Shown here in pieces: positions 25,478 through 34,441 of a stretch of 64,000 nucleotides of DNA. The stretch is from Lagopus muta. Lineage: Eukaryota > Chordata > Aves > Galliformes > Phasianidae. The DNA lies in contig NC_064437.1 of assembly GCF_023343835.1 (NCBI RefSeq), forward strand, positions 8,025,001 to 8,089,000. The letters are read 5' to 3'. Below the pieces are notes generated by a model, which was not told the origin of the DNA, searched no databases, and saw only the letters and a program-made list of their open reading frames with translations. Position 1 is the stretch's first letter. The number at the start of each line of letters is the position of its first letter. The position numbers and the translations under genes were made by a program.

Positions 25478-27221
25478 CGCCGCGGGTGGTCCGGGCAGAG
25501 AGACAGCTTCATTTGGTTCCTCACTCCCACGCGGCGAAGTTTTCTCTTCTCCTCCGACTTGGTTTAAATTTAAAGAAGAATCCCCCCGCGCCCTTATCTC
25601 GCCCGGCTTGAGTGTTCCCAACGGGCACCCCGAGCACGGAAGTTATACCGCATTTCCTACCCCCGAGGCTTTGCCCCCGTCCCGTTCCCTCCGCTCGGGG
25701 TTCAGAGATGGGACGAAATGCGCTCCCACTGGGGCAGAACGCAAAGGGGATCGCATCGCCCCTCCTTCAGCCAAGGGGATGAGGGGGCAGCGGAGGATGC
25801 TGAGACCCAACTGAGCCACCGCCGGCTCTGACATGAGATCGAAACAGCGAGGTCTCTCCCTCCGGTTCCCTTCACAGCGATTCCCTGAGAGGGGGGCGAA
25901 AAGCCGAGTAGAGCCGCTCTGGGGGGTGGGAGGGGGGAGGGTGGGGGCTCCTCTACCCGCAGGTGATGTCGTCTAGTGGGAAAAAAAAAAATCAAATTCC
26001 CACGGATTTTGATGGGAGCGCAGTGGGGATAAACGCGGTGTTGAGCCCGGCAGAAGGTTCCCGCTGCTGAGTTTAAGAGGGGGAGTGCGGGGATCGCTAA
26101 GGCTCAGTGGGATTTCCGAAGAGAAGAAGAGGAAAAAGAAAAAGAAAAAGAAAAAAAAGTGGAATTTCTGGGAACTTTGCGGGAATTAAAGGAATCGCCG
26201 CTGTTGGTTTAACGCGTTTCAAATCCCCGGCACTAACGAATGAGGAATGTCGTTTCACTTAAAAGGAGACTTAAAGCGGGGACATCGAAATCTAATCGGA
26301 ACGGACAACGACGGCCCCAGAAAGCGTTTCTCTGCCCCCTCCACCTCGGAGCCCGACCCCCAGTTTCCAGAAACGAGCCGGGGGGGGGGGATGGAGAAAA
26401 GCAGCGAATGCGTCATTTCAACGAGCGCGATGCGCCGATCCGGAGCTTCACCGTAGGATCGGACGCAGTAACTCTTGACACAATTCGAGCCCCCGTCCGA
26501 CCCCCCCGGCTTAGCGAGAGCCGCTGCGGCACACGGAGGGGACGAACGGTTATCGTTCACTCCGCGTCCATACCGCTACGTTTTAGCCAGAGGTAGCCCA
26601 GGGCACAGGCAGCGCTTTCCTGGTTGAGAGACCCCAACCGAACCGAGTCAGGCCGGGTTAACTCGCTACAGGTGCATCCCTGGTTCTGCCCCTGGGGGAG
26701 CATCCAGCCGAGGGGCCCGCTCACATTTACACCTGAACGAGGGTTGGAAGTGAGCGATCAGCCCCCGCCGGGTGTAATTTGTGACCGTCCCGGCTTGCAA
26801 CGTCACCTGTTGCTGTCATGGGCTCGGGAGACGGGCGTCCGTTATTTAATAATAAAATGAACTCCGATGGGGAGGGCTCTGAGCTGTGATGCTGTTCGGC
26901 ACGGACCCCCTCGGGCGGTTCCCTGGGTGTAGGGAGCCCCGGGCAGGGGACAAGGAGCCCGCGGAAAGGCACAGCGGCTTGACCGGGCTTTTTCCACTGC
27001 ATTCGGCTGATGGCAAAGGGGGGGCATATGAGCCCCGGGGGGGGCCGGCGGCCCGGGACAGGGCGCTGAGTTCGGGGCAATTCGCCTCTCCGTTGCATTA
27101 AAGGAAAGGAACTGCAGAGCTCGGGGGTCCCGGACTAATGGGGACAGCCCCTCCCCTCCTCCTGAGCGCGATTCCCGCGGCTCCGACGGAGGGGGCAATG
27201 ATGGGAACGCGTTGGAGACAT

Positions 27222-27795
27222 GAAGTGGAGGGAAGAGAGAGATAGAAGGGGAAGAAAAAATAAAGAGGGAAGAAAGGAAAAGAGAAAGAAAAAGAAGGGA
27301 AAGAGGAAAAGAGGGATGAATTTTTAAAAAAAGGAGGGGGAGAGGAGGAAGGTAAATAAGGAGAGAAAGAAAAGAAATAAATGAAGCAATAAAGTGAAAG
27401 AACGGAAAGAAAAGGAGAGAATGAAAGTGAGAAAGAAAGGGGAAAGGTAGAAGGAGAGGAGAGGAGAGGAGAGGAGAGGAAAGGAAAGGAGAGGAGAGGA
27501 GAGGAGAGGAGAGGAGAGGAGAGGAGAGGAGAGGAGAGGAGAGGAGAGGAGAGGAGAGGAGAGGAGAGGAGAGGAGAGGAGAGGAGATAAAAATCAAAAG
27601 AAAGAGAGGAAGAAAGAAGGAAAGAGAAGGAGAAAGAGAGAAAAGAAAGAGAAAGTGAGAAAAAGAAAAAGAGGAGAGAAGGAAGGAAAGGAGGAAAGGA
27701 GAGAGAGAAAGAGAAAGAAAGAGAGAGAGAAACAGAGAAAGAAAGGAAGAAAGAAAGGGGGGAAGAAAGGAAAAAAAAAAAAAGAGAGAGAGAAC
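27222..27795. repeat. Long homopurine tract with (AGGAG)n core
   Basis: About 570 bp almost entirely A and G on the plus strand, with scattered T and rare C. A nearly perfect pentanucleotide (AGGAG)n array lies at about 27452-27586. It yields long meaningless Ser/Leu/Phe/Pro-rich open frames on the minus strand. Mirror-symmetric purine tracts of this kind can form triplex (H-DNA). Confidence 0.95.
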
Positions 27796-28373
27796 TATTG
27801 AGAGGACGAGAAAGAGAAAAGGGAAGCGAAGCAGCGCGGGTTGCTCGGGCTGCTCATTCCAGGTTCTCTCGCCGCATCCCGGCCCCGGTCGCTTCCCTCG
27901 AGCCGGGCAGACAGAGAAGAGCGAGCGCGGAGCCCGAGGCATCTCCGGGAGCATTTCAAAGACACGAACTTGATTTCCAGAGCAGTTTTCCTGCGGCTAA
28001 TGCGGCTGCGGGAGCTCCTCCCGCCATCCTCGCAATCTTTGAAAATCTTGTTTCCACACTTTCTGACCCGGGGAAGGATAGAAACGAAAGGGAGATGGGA
28101 AAGGAAAGGAGGTGCCGGTGGGCAGTTATTTCGCAAAGTTAGGAGGCAGAAAAGTGATTTCAGAGCGGACGCTGGGATTCGGGGGGTACTGGACGTTATC
28201 GTTAAATCTTAAATGCACCGTGAAAAAGGGAATTTCTCCGCAGTCCCAGGGAAAGGGCCGCGGGGAAAGCAGCCAGCCGGTGGCTGAGACGCTCGTGGTG
28301 CTTAACGGCAGTTTCTGCAAGCCAGGTAGCTGCATTTTCGTTCGGGGCTGCGAAGAAATAGAAAGCGAAAACC

Positions 28374-28417
28374 AAAAAAAAAAAAGAAAGAAAGAAAGAA
28401 AAAAAAAAAAAAGAAAA
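28374..28417. repeat. Poly-A/(GAAA)n tract
   Basis: An A-rich run with three to four GAAA units in the middle. Confidence 0.9.
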
Positions 28418-29149
28418 ATCTACCGGAGAAAGGAACAAATGGAAAGGAATAAAGCCCTTTCCCAATTCCCCATAGCGGAAGCTATGGGCTGCAGAAAGGC
28501 CCGCAGCCCGCAGTGGGATTTGCCCGAGGGGAGCACAGCCGCTGCGGGTCTCGTTGTGCTCGGAGGGTTTGAGTAAGGGAGAGAGAAATGAGAGCGTGTC
28601 CCGGGGGTGGTCCGGGCCGGATCGTGCTGTGCTGCCTCGAAATACACATCGCCGAATCCACCCTGCCCGCTCCGTCGCGCACACAAGGAAAACTACAGCG
28701 GAACGAACGCATGGAGCATCGCGGGCTCGTTGCAAGCCCTTCGTTTGGCATATACAAAGGAGGGCACGTGTGAAAACAAAACAATCAGATCAAATCCGCG
28801 CACGGATGTATGGCGGTGGAAGCCGCATCTCCCCCACCCCGGCCCAGCTCGGGATCGCGCACCGAGCCGAGCAACGCGGAGAGAAGGGAGAATCCCAAAG
28901 CAGCAGCGAAGGATCGGGCCCTGCGGTGACTGCGGAGCCGCTGCGGGTCCCGCAAAAGAGCCCGGAAAGCGGCAGCGAGAAGTGGAAGTATTCGCCTTCA
29001 TCCTACGAAGGAGAGGGGAGGGAAATGCCTGGTCTCTTTTTTTGGCCGGGGACCCCCGAGCAGCGAGTGCAACAGCTAATTATTTTCCTTTCAGTGCTCG
29101 GTTATTGCCGGTGTCCTCCACGCCTCCCCCAATAAATAAATAAAAGCCT

Positions 29150-29260
29150 CCTTTAGGCAGCGAGGCGTGAAAAATGAGCCTCGCTGAACGCTTAAAAATA
29201 ATGTCCCGTGAAGATCGCGGCTGTGGAGCCAGCCAGCCCCGTCATTAGGAGCCATTATCC
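29150..29260. promoter_or_regulatory. Candidate conserved non-coding element
   Basis: A non-repetitive block, including AACGCTTAAAAATAATGTCC and GTCATTAGGAGCCATTATCC, between long G/C-run zones. AT-rich cores inside the CpG domain suggest a constrained binding region. Evidence is compositional only. Confidence 0.25.
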
Positions 29261-29460
29261 GTCCCGCCTCGCCAAGACATCGTTCCGCCCGGCCCGGGGA
29301 CTCCGGGCCCCCCAGGAGCGGCTCAGAGCCCTTCCCCTCTGCCTCCGCTCCGGGCGGCTCTGGGGGGGGGCTGTTCGGGTCCGTCCCGGCGATCCCCCGC
29401 TCAGCACGGATGTTTGCTGGCGGTGGGGGTTTGACGGGGAGAAAAGACACGGTGCTTTGA

Positions 29461-29486
29461 GGGCGGGGGGGGGAGGGGGGGGGGGG
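29461..29486. repeat. Poly-G tract
   Basis: Runs of 9 and 12 G separated by a single A, with quadruplex potential. Confidence 0.85.
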
Positions 29487-29802
29487 TTTAAGGGGATGAA
29501 AAGCAAACGCCGCCTGAAGTTAGAGACGCCCACAAAACCCACAAAACAAGGAGAGGGACGGGGAACGCTTCCCAGCCCCAGCACCAGGGGAAGGGGTCCC
29601 TCCGGGGAAACAGCGCTTCCCCGCAGAGATTCAACCCCCCCCACCTCCTCGCTCCCCGCAGCGCAAGGGACCACCGGCCTGGAGAACCCCCAGCGGGGGC
29701 TGCAGGGCGAGACGCGGCGTTCCGTGCGCACGGACTCCGGTTCCCATCCTCTCCCTCTCGGCTCATCTTCCGCACTCGCTTTGCAAAGCAACAAGAAGAA
29801 AA

Positions 29803-29826
29803 CAATATATATATATACATATATTT
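29803..29826. repeat. (TA)n microsatellite
   Basis: Alternating TA with one C interruption, in the CpG-rich domain downstream of FOXD2. Confidence 0.8.
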
Positions 29827-29989
29827 AAATCGTTACTTTATATTAAAAGATCTCCTCCATCCCTCCCTTCCAGACACAGAGCAACCCCAGCGCACACCGC
29901 TTTCTTCCCTTCGCTCCTGTGCGCTCAAAGCGGGTTCGGCTATTAAAGGCTGAACAAAGCTCGCCGAGAGCGGCGATCAGCGCGTTTTA

Positions 29990-30310
29990 ACTTCATCAAA
30001 GACTTCGGGGAGAGGGAGAGGAGGGGTCTGGCACCTTCCAGTAATGAGCTTGTCAGGAACACCCCCGCCAGAGCAATTGAACAATTTGCGCACAGCAAAA
30101 GAAAAAGGAGCCGGGAGGGAGGGAGGAAGGGGAAATGCTACAAAAGCCCCTTCAATTTCCAACCATGTGCTTGGCAATCTGGAAAATAGATTCATTGGCC
30201 TCCTCTTTTCTCCCATGTCGAGTCTTGTAGCCCCTTTTGTAGGAGCTGGACATGAAAGGGAGACAACCAAGTGCCGGACACGAAGATCGCTTTTCAAAAG
30301 CAAATGTGTG
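29990..30310. promoter_or_regulatory. Candidate conserved non-coding element downstream of FOXD2
   Basis: A block lacking homopolymers, with CCAGTAATGAGCTTGTCAGG, GAGCAATTGAACAATTTGCG (two SOX/homeodomain-like cores) and TAGATTCATTGGCCTCC. It lies about 2.2 kb past the FOXD2 stop, just left of the distal poly(A) candidate. A regulatory role is inferred. Confidence 0.3.
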
Positions 30311-31230
30311 TGAAGCGGAGATGTGAGACCGCTCGCTGCGGGGAGGCGGCACGTTCGGGAACAACATCAACAAACCGCGCCGAGATTCGGGGTGGCACAC
30401 AGAGGGGGAAGAGAGGAGGGGAGGAACCCGGAGGGGGGGGGGGAGAGAAAAAGGACCGCCGCCCCCCGGCGCTGCCGCACAAAGCCCCGCGTTGCGCACC
30501 GCGGAGGGCAGAAAGGCCCCGAGTGCTTAAATCCGCGTCCCCACCGCCAAACAAACCGAGCGGCCGCCTTTGGTCCCTGTCAATAAATTGGGGAACGGGG
30601 CGGGGGAGAAGGGAAAACTTGGAGATGTTTATTTACTCTCTGAGTTGTTGCAAAATTTCGGCGGTGATCGAGTTTCATGCGGTCATTCAAACGCTGCGGG
30701 CCCGAAGGGACGGGTGTGCTTTGGTGGGGGGTGGGAGGGGTGGGGGGGGAGGGAAGAGAAGCTTCCAACTTATTTTCTCGTGTGTCAACTTTTCTAATCA
30801 AAATAAAAGGAAGAGGGGTCGGGGGAGAGTGGGGGTAGAGAGGAAGGGTTGGAGGCTCCACGGTTGGAGCGGGGGTACCAAAAAAGCGAGCGAAGAAACG
30901 AAAAGAAAACGCAAGAAAGAGAAAACAAAATCAAAGAGGAGAATGGAAGCGGCTTTCCCGTGCGCCGGAGCGGGGACCACCTCGCGGCAGCTATAGGGAC
31001 GAAGAGGGAGGGGGGGGATGGGTTGGGGGAGTGGGGGGGGGTTGGCCCGGAGGGACGGCAGCAACAGCCGCGACGGCTTCGGACGGCGGACGGACCCGCG
31101 GCTGTGGGCGCACCGCGCAGCGCCGACGGTGGGACCGCTGCGCTCCCCCCGAGGCCCGAACGGGGCTCCGTGACAAAGGACATCGCAAAGAACCATCGGC
31201 ATTTTCCTTTTTGTTGTTTGGATTTTGGTT

Positions 31231-31338
31231 TTTTTTTTCTCTCTCTCTCTCTCTTTTTTTTTTCCTCCTTTTAAAACCAGGTCACAAACATTTATTAATT
31301 TACACCAACGGGTGGACCAAAAAAAAAAAAAAAAAAAA
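31231..31338. repeat. Poly-T/(CT)n and A20 tracts
   Basis: A T/(CT)n/T tract at about 31231-31262 and 20 consecutive A at 31319-31338, flanking the candidate FOXD2 poly(A) signal. Confidence 0.85.
31291..31296 (-). terminator. Candidate FOXD2 poly(A) signal AATAAA
   Basis: TTTATT on plus is AATAAA on the gene strand, about 1.0 kb after the FOXD2 stop, and is the first canonical signal seen downstream. A second AATAAA lies at 30628-30633. The intervening 3' UTR is AT-rich relative to the island and holds an A27 tract (32088-32114 on plus) and an (ATA)n run at about 31625-31645. Confidence 0.45.
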
Positions 31339-32087
31339 GCCGTCGCCCCTTTTTCTTTCTTTTTTTTTTTTCCACATCGAAACGATTCACAGATTCTCTC
31401 TCAATAAAATAGATATGATGGATGCACAACCAGCGAGGAGTCCGCTCATCAGTTCCCGAATAATCTATATACAAATAATTACCGATACACCAAAAACCCA
31501 CGCAAGGATGGGGTCGGAAAAAGGGGAGAGAAAAAACGGGGTGGGAATCTCTGAACTTCGAGACGGATCGGATCTGCTTTCAACGTACATTTGAACGTCC
31601 CATTGAAAAAAAAATATATATAGCAATAATAATAATAATAATAATTAAACCGCAGTCCTGAGTTTCACCGACTTTTCTTCTTCTTCAACACATACCCTAA
31701 AGCGGTGCCTTTTAAAGACAAACCCAAAGCTTCGAAGAAAATAAAGAGGACGGGGCCGTTGAAACATTTTATCTGAGAGAAGGGGAGAGGTGAACACACA
31801 CCGGGAGCCCGCACAGCCCGAACCCCCCCACACACATTCTCTGCTGTGATTTTGAGACTCCCGAACCTCTCAAAGAAAATATTTCGGACCCTCAGACCCT
31901 TCTCTGCCCCCCCACTCCCACAAACGTTGGTTACGTTAGGGCCTCATTATAAATAAGCTTTGGTGCTGGCAGGGTGAAATACGGTTATTTTTTTTTTCCC
32001 CCCTCCTCCTGATAATTGTTTTTCTTTTTCGCCTACGAAAGAGACACAAACAGATCCGGATGCCACAGAGCCTGGAAATAAAATTAC

Positions 32088-32114
32088 AAAAAAAAAAAAA
32101 AAAAAAAAAAAAAA
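32088..32114. repeat. Poly-A (A27) in FOXD2 3' region
   Basis: On the gene strand this is a U27 stretch in the presumed 3' UTR, about 170 nt after the stop. Confidence 0.9.
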
Positions 32115-32285
32115 TCCTACCTTCAAACACAACGGGAGGAGATTGAGGGGAGGAAGAAGAGAGCGGGGAGAGGGAAGGGGAGATTTGGGGGAGAGCTGGG
32201 AAGGGGCAGTTTGGTTCGCGACTCTCCCTTCCACCCCTCCACCCCTCACCCCCTCTCCCTTCGCCTCTCCTCTCCGCAGCACGCT

Positions 32286-33625
32286 TTAAAAATGACAGCT
32301 GCCCACGTTTGTGATTTTAGCGGAAAAGTTCTGCGCGGGCTGCAGGAGCGGCTCGTGGGCCAGGCCGCCGTGGGGCTGCGATGGGGCCAAGGCGGGGCTG
32401 AGCACGGCCAGGAGCTGCGCCGGGGGGCCCGCCTGGCCCGAGGGGTAGGGCGCTGCGGGCGCGGCGCTGGGGTTGGTGCTGGGCGGCGGGGGCACGGCCC
32501 CCCCGATGATGTTGTCTATGGAAAAAGAGGGCCGGGAGGGGTTGGTGGTGGTGGTGGTGCCTCCGCTGCCCGCGGGCGTGGGGTCCGGCTTGAGGGTCTG
32601 GAGGAGGGCGGCGGGGAGGGCCGTAGGGCTGAGCTGGGGGTGGTAGAAGGACTTCCTGCAGTTCAGCTCGCCGCCCAGGAACGAGGGCAGCCCGGAGGCG
32701 GCCGAGAAGACGGAGGCGGCGGAGGGAGGCGGCGGAGCCGGTAACGGGCAGTGAGGCGCCGAGAAGGGGGAAAGCGCCCGCGGAGCCCCCGCCGCCGGGG
32801 TGGTGGTGGTGGTGGTGGTGCGGGGGGGGCCGGGGGGTAGCCCTGCAGCTGCAGGCCGTAGTTGTAGCCGTAGGGTCCGTAGGCGAAGCCGGGCAGGAAG
32901 GCGGCGGGATCGGCGGCCCCGGCCCGCAGCAGCAGCTCGGGGTGCGGCGGGTGCAGCTGCTGCTGCCGCTTGAAGCGCTTCCTCCGGCGCAGGAAGCTGC
33001 CGTTGTCGAACATGTCGGCGGACTCGGGGTCCAGCGTCCAGTAGTTGCCCTTGCCCGGGTTGCCGGGCTCCCGGGGGATCTTGACGAAGCAGTCGTTGAG
33101 GGAGAGGTTGTGGCGGATGCTGTTCTGCCACGCTGGGAACTTCTCCCGGTAGTAGGGGAAGCGGCCGCTGATGAACTCGCAGATCTCGCTCAGCGTCAGC
33201 CGCTTCTTGGGGCTCTGCAGGATGGCCATGGTGATGAGAGCGATGTAGGAGTAGGGCGGCTTCACCAGCGGGTTCTTTCCCCCGCCGCCGCCGCCACCCG
33301 CGGGCGCCTTTTCCCCGGGCGCGGCCCCGCGGGCGCACGCGGGCTCCGAGCCGCCGGCGGGGGAGAGCCGCTCCGGAGACCCCCCCATGCGCGCCTTGGC
33401 GGCCCCGCTCCGCTGCAGGGCGAGCCCCAGCGGCCCACCGCCCTCCTCCTCGTCGTCCTCTTCGTCGTCGTCGTCCTCCTCCTCGTCCTCGCTGTATTTG
33501 CCCCCGTCCTGGGGCGGGCCCACCACGTCGATATCCGCGTCCTCCACCTCGGAGAGCGGTTCTTCCTCCGGGGAGCGCTCGGACATGATCCCGCAGCCGC
33601 CTCCGCCGCTGCTGCCCAAAGTCAT
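32286..33625 (-). CDS. FOXD2: Forkhead transcription factor FOXD2 (single exon; frame broken by a 1-nt slip)
   Basis: This is a nuclear winged-helix DNA-binding protein of the FOXD class. The chosen start is the ATG at 33625, which opens MTLGSS, the FOXD2-type N-terminus, followed by an ADIDVVG motif (about residues 30-36) and an acidic Asp/Glu tract (about 44-61). The forkhead domain spans about residues 122-220, from [12 protein letters not shown] through [23 protein letters not shown] to RRRKRFKR. Past residue about 268 the frame slips at a run of eight G (plus strand, about 32822-32829). The next frame carries the family C-terminus: [17 protein letters not shown], the eh1/Groucho-binding motif FSIDNIIG (codons about 32502-32525) and a final GSCHF before TAA at 32286-32288. 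Adding one C to the coding-strand run gives 446 residues and joins both halves. FOXD3 is the nearest alternative, but the N-terminus, the C-terminus and linkage to FOXE3 favour FOXD2. The slip is probably a sequence error; if real, the protein loses its repressor motif. An open frame continues 93 codons upstream of the ATG and is considered 5' UTR. Confidence 0.93.
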
Positions 33626-34130
33626 TGTTGTGCGGCCGGGGCGGCCGGGGCCGGGCTCCCCCCCCCACCTAGCGGCGGTTCCCGGGATGGGCCCGGGGCC
33701 GCGCCGTGTCGGAGGGGCTGCGGCCGCCGCTGGGACTCCGCGGCCCGGAGCCGCCGCTCCGCGCCCCGTTCGCTGCTGGCGGAGCCTCGGCGGGGCTGCG
33801 GGGTGGTGGCTGCGGAGGGAGGGGCGGCGGAGGGGGCGCGGGGCGGGGGCGGAGAGACGGGGAGCGCGGAGGCTGGGCAGGGAGCTGGAGAGCGGCAGTG
33901 ACAAATAATAGTAATAATGATAATAAAAGGAAGGGGGGGGGGGGGATAAAAATATATATCTGATGCTGGGGGTGCGGCGGCCGCTTTTGGGGGGGGGAGG
34001 GAGAGACGGGGGAAGATGGAGGGAGGAGGGCAGGGGTTGGAAGGCGCTTCCCCCCCCTCCCCACCCCTCCCAAGCTGGGACCGGGGACCAACGCTTCCAC
34101 TCTGCGCCTCCTACGAGCTCTCCTCGGGCC

Positions 34131-34157
34131 TTTATACGGCCGTTCCGGCGTCACGTG
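34131..34157 (-). promoter_or_regulatory. Putative FOXD2 core promoter: TATA box plus upstream E-box
   Basis: On the minus strand the sequence reads GCCGTATAAAGGCC, with TATAAA at 34131-34136 (tttata on plus). A CACGTG E-box (GTCACGTG at 34150-34157) lies about 15 bp upstream of it. A TSS about 25-30 bp downstream, near 34105, would give a GC-rich 5' UTR of about 480 nt. A second TATA-like stretch (minus ATATATATTTTTATCC, about 33943-33959) lies nearer the ATG and could be an alternative. The TSS is inferred, not seen. Confidence 0.5.
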
Positions 34158-34419
34158 GAGCCCACCGCAGCCCCAGCGGGGACGGAGAGGGGCTCCCAGC
34201 CCTGCACGGGTCCCCTCGGGGATGCTTTCGAGGAAAGGTGCTGCCCGCTCCCCCAAGCCTTCCTTCCCGCCTCCCCCTCTCCCCCCGCTCTACGGCTGCA
34301 GGGAGTCCTCTGCCCCCGAGGCTGAGCCCTCAGACCTCCCGGTGTGTGTGTGTCGGGGGGGTGGGGGGGGGACCAAGGGAGTGATTTTGGGGTCCCAGTC
34401 CTCCCTTTCTCCACGTGCT

Positions 34420-34441
34420 CACGTCACCGACACGTCACCGA
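34420..34441. promoter_or_regulatory. Tandem CRE half-site duplication upstream of FOXD2
   Basis: CACGTCACCGA occurs twice with no spacer (34420-34430 and 34431-34441). Each copy holds CGTCA, the complement of the CREB/ATF half-site TGACG. It lies about 280 bp upstream of the putative TATA box and is an exact tandem duplication inside the CpG island. Regulatory use is inferred. Confidence 0.35.

Noticed and set aside
26842-27954. 370-codon open frame on the minus strand
   Set aside because: It is the complement of the homopurine (AGGAG)n tract, giving low-complexity Ser/Leu/Phe/Pro text with no domain.
32942-33901. 319-codon open frame antisense to FOXD2, with a similar 270-codon frame antisense to FOXE3 (44610-45422)
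   Set aside because: The two look alike (both contain [10 protein letters not shown]) only because they are antisense to the same conserved forkhead codons in GC-rich DNA.
33626-33904. In-frame extension of FOXD2 by 93 codons at the N-terminus
   Set aside because: The text is Pro/Arg/Ala-rich and unlike FOXD2. MTLGSS at 33625 matches the family start, with A at -3 in a reasonable Kozak context.
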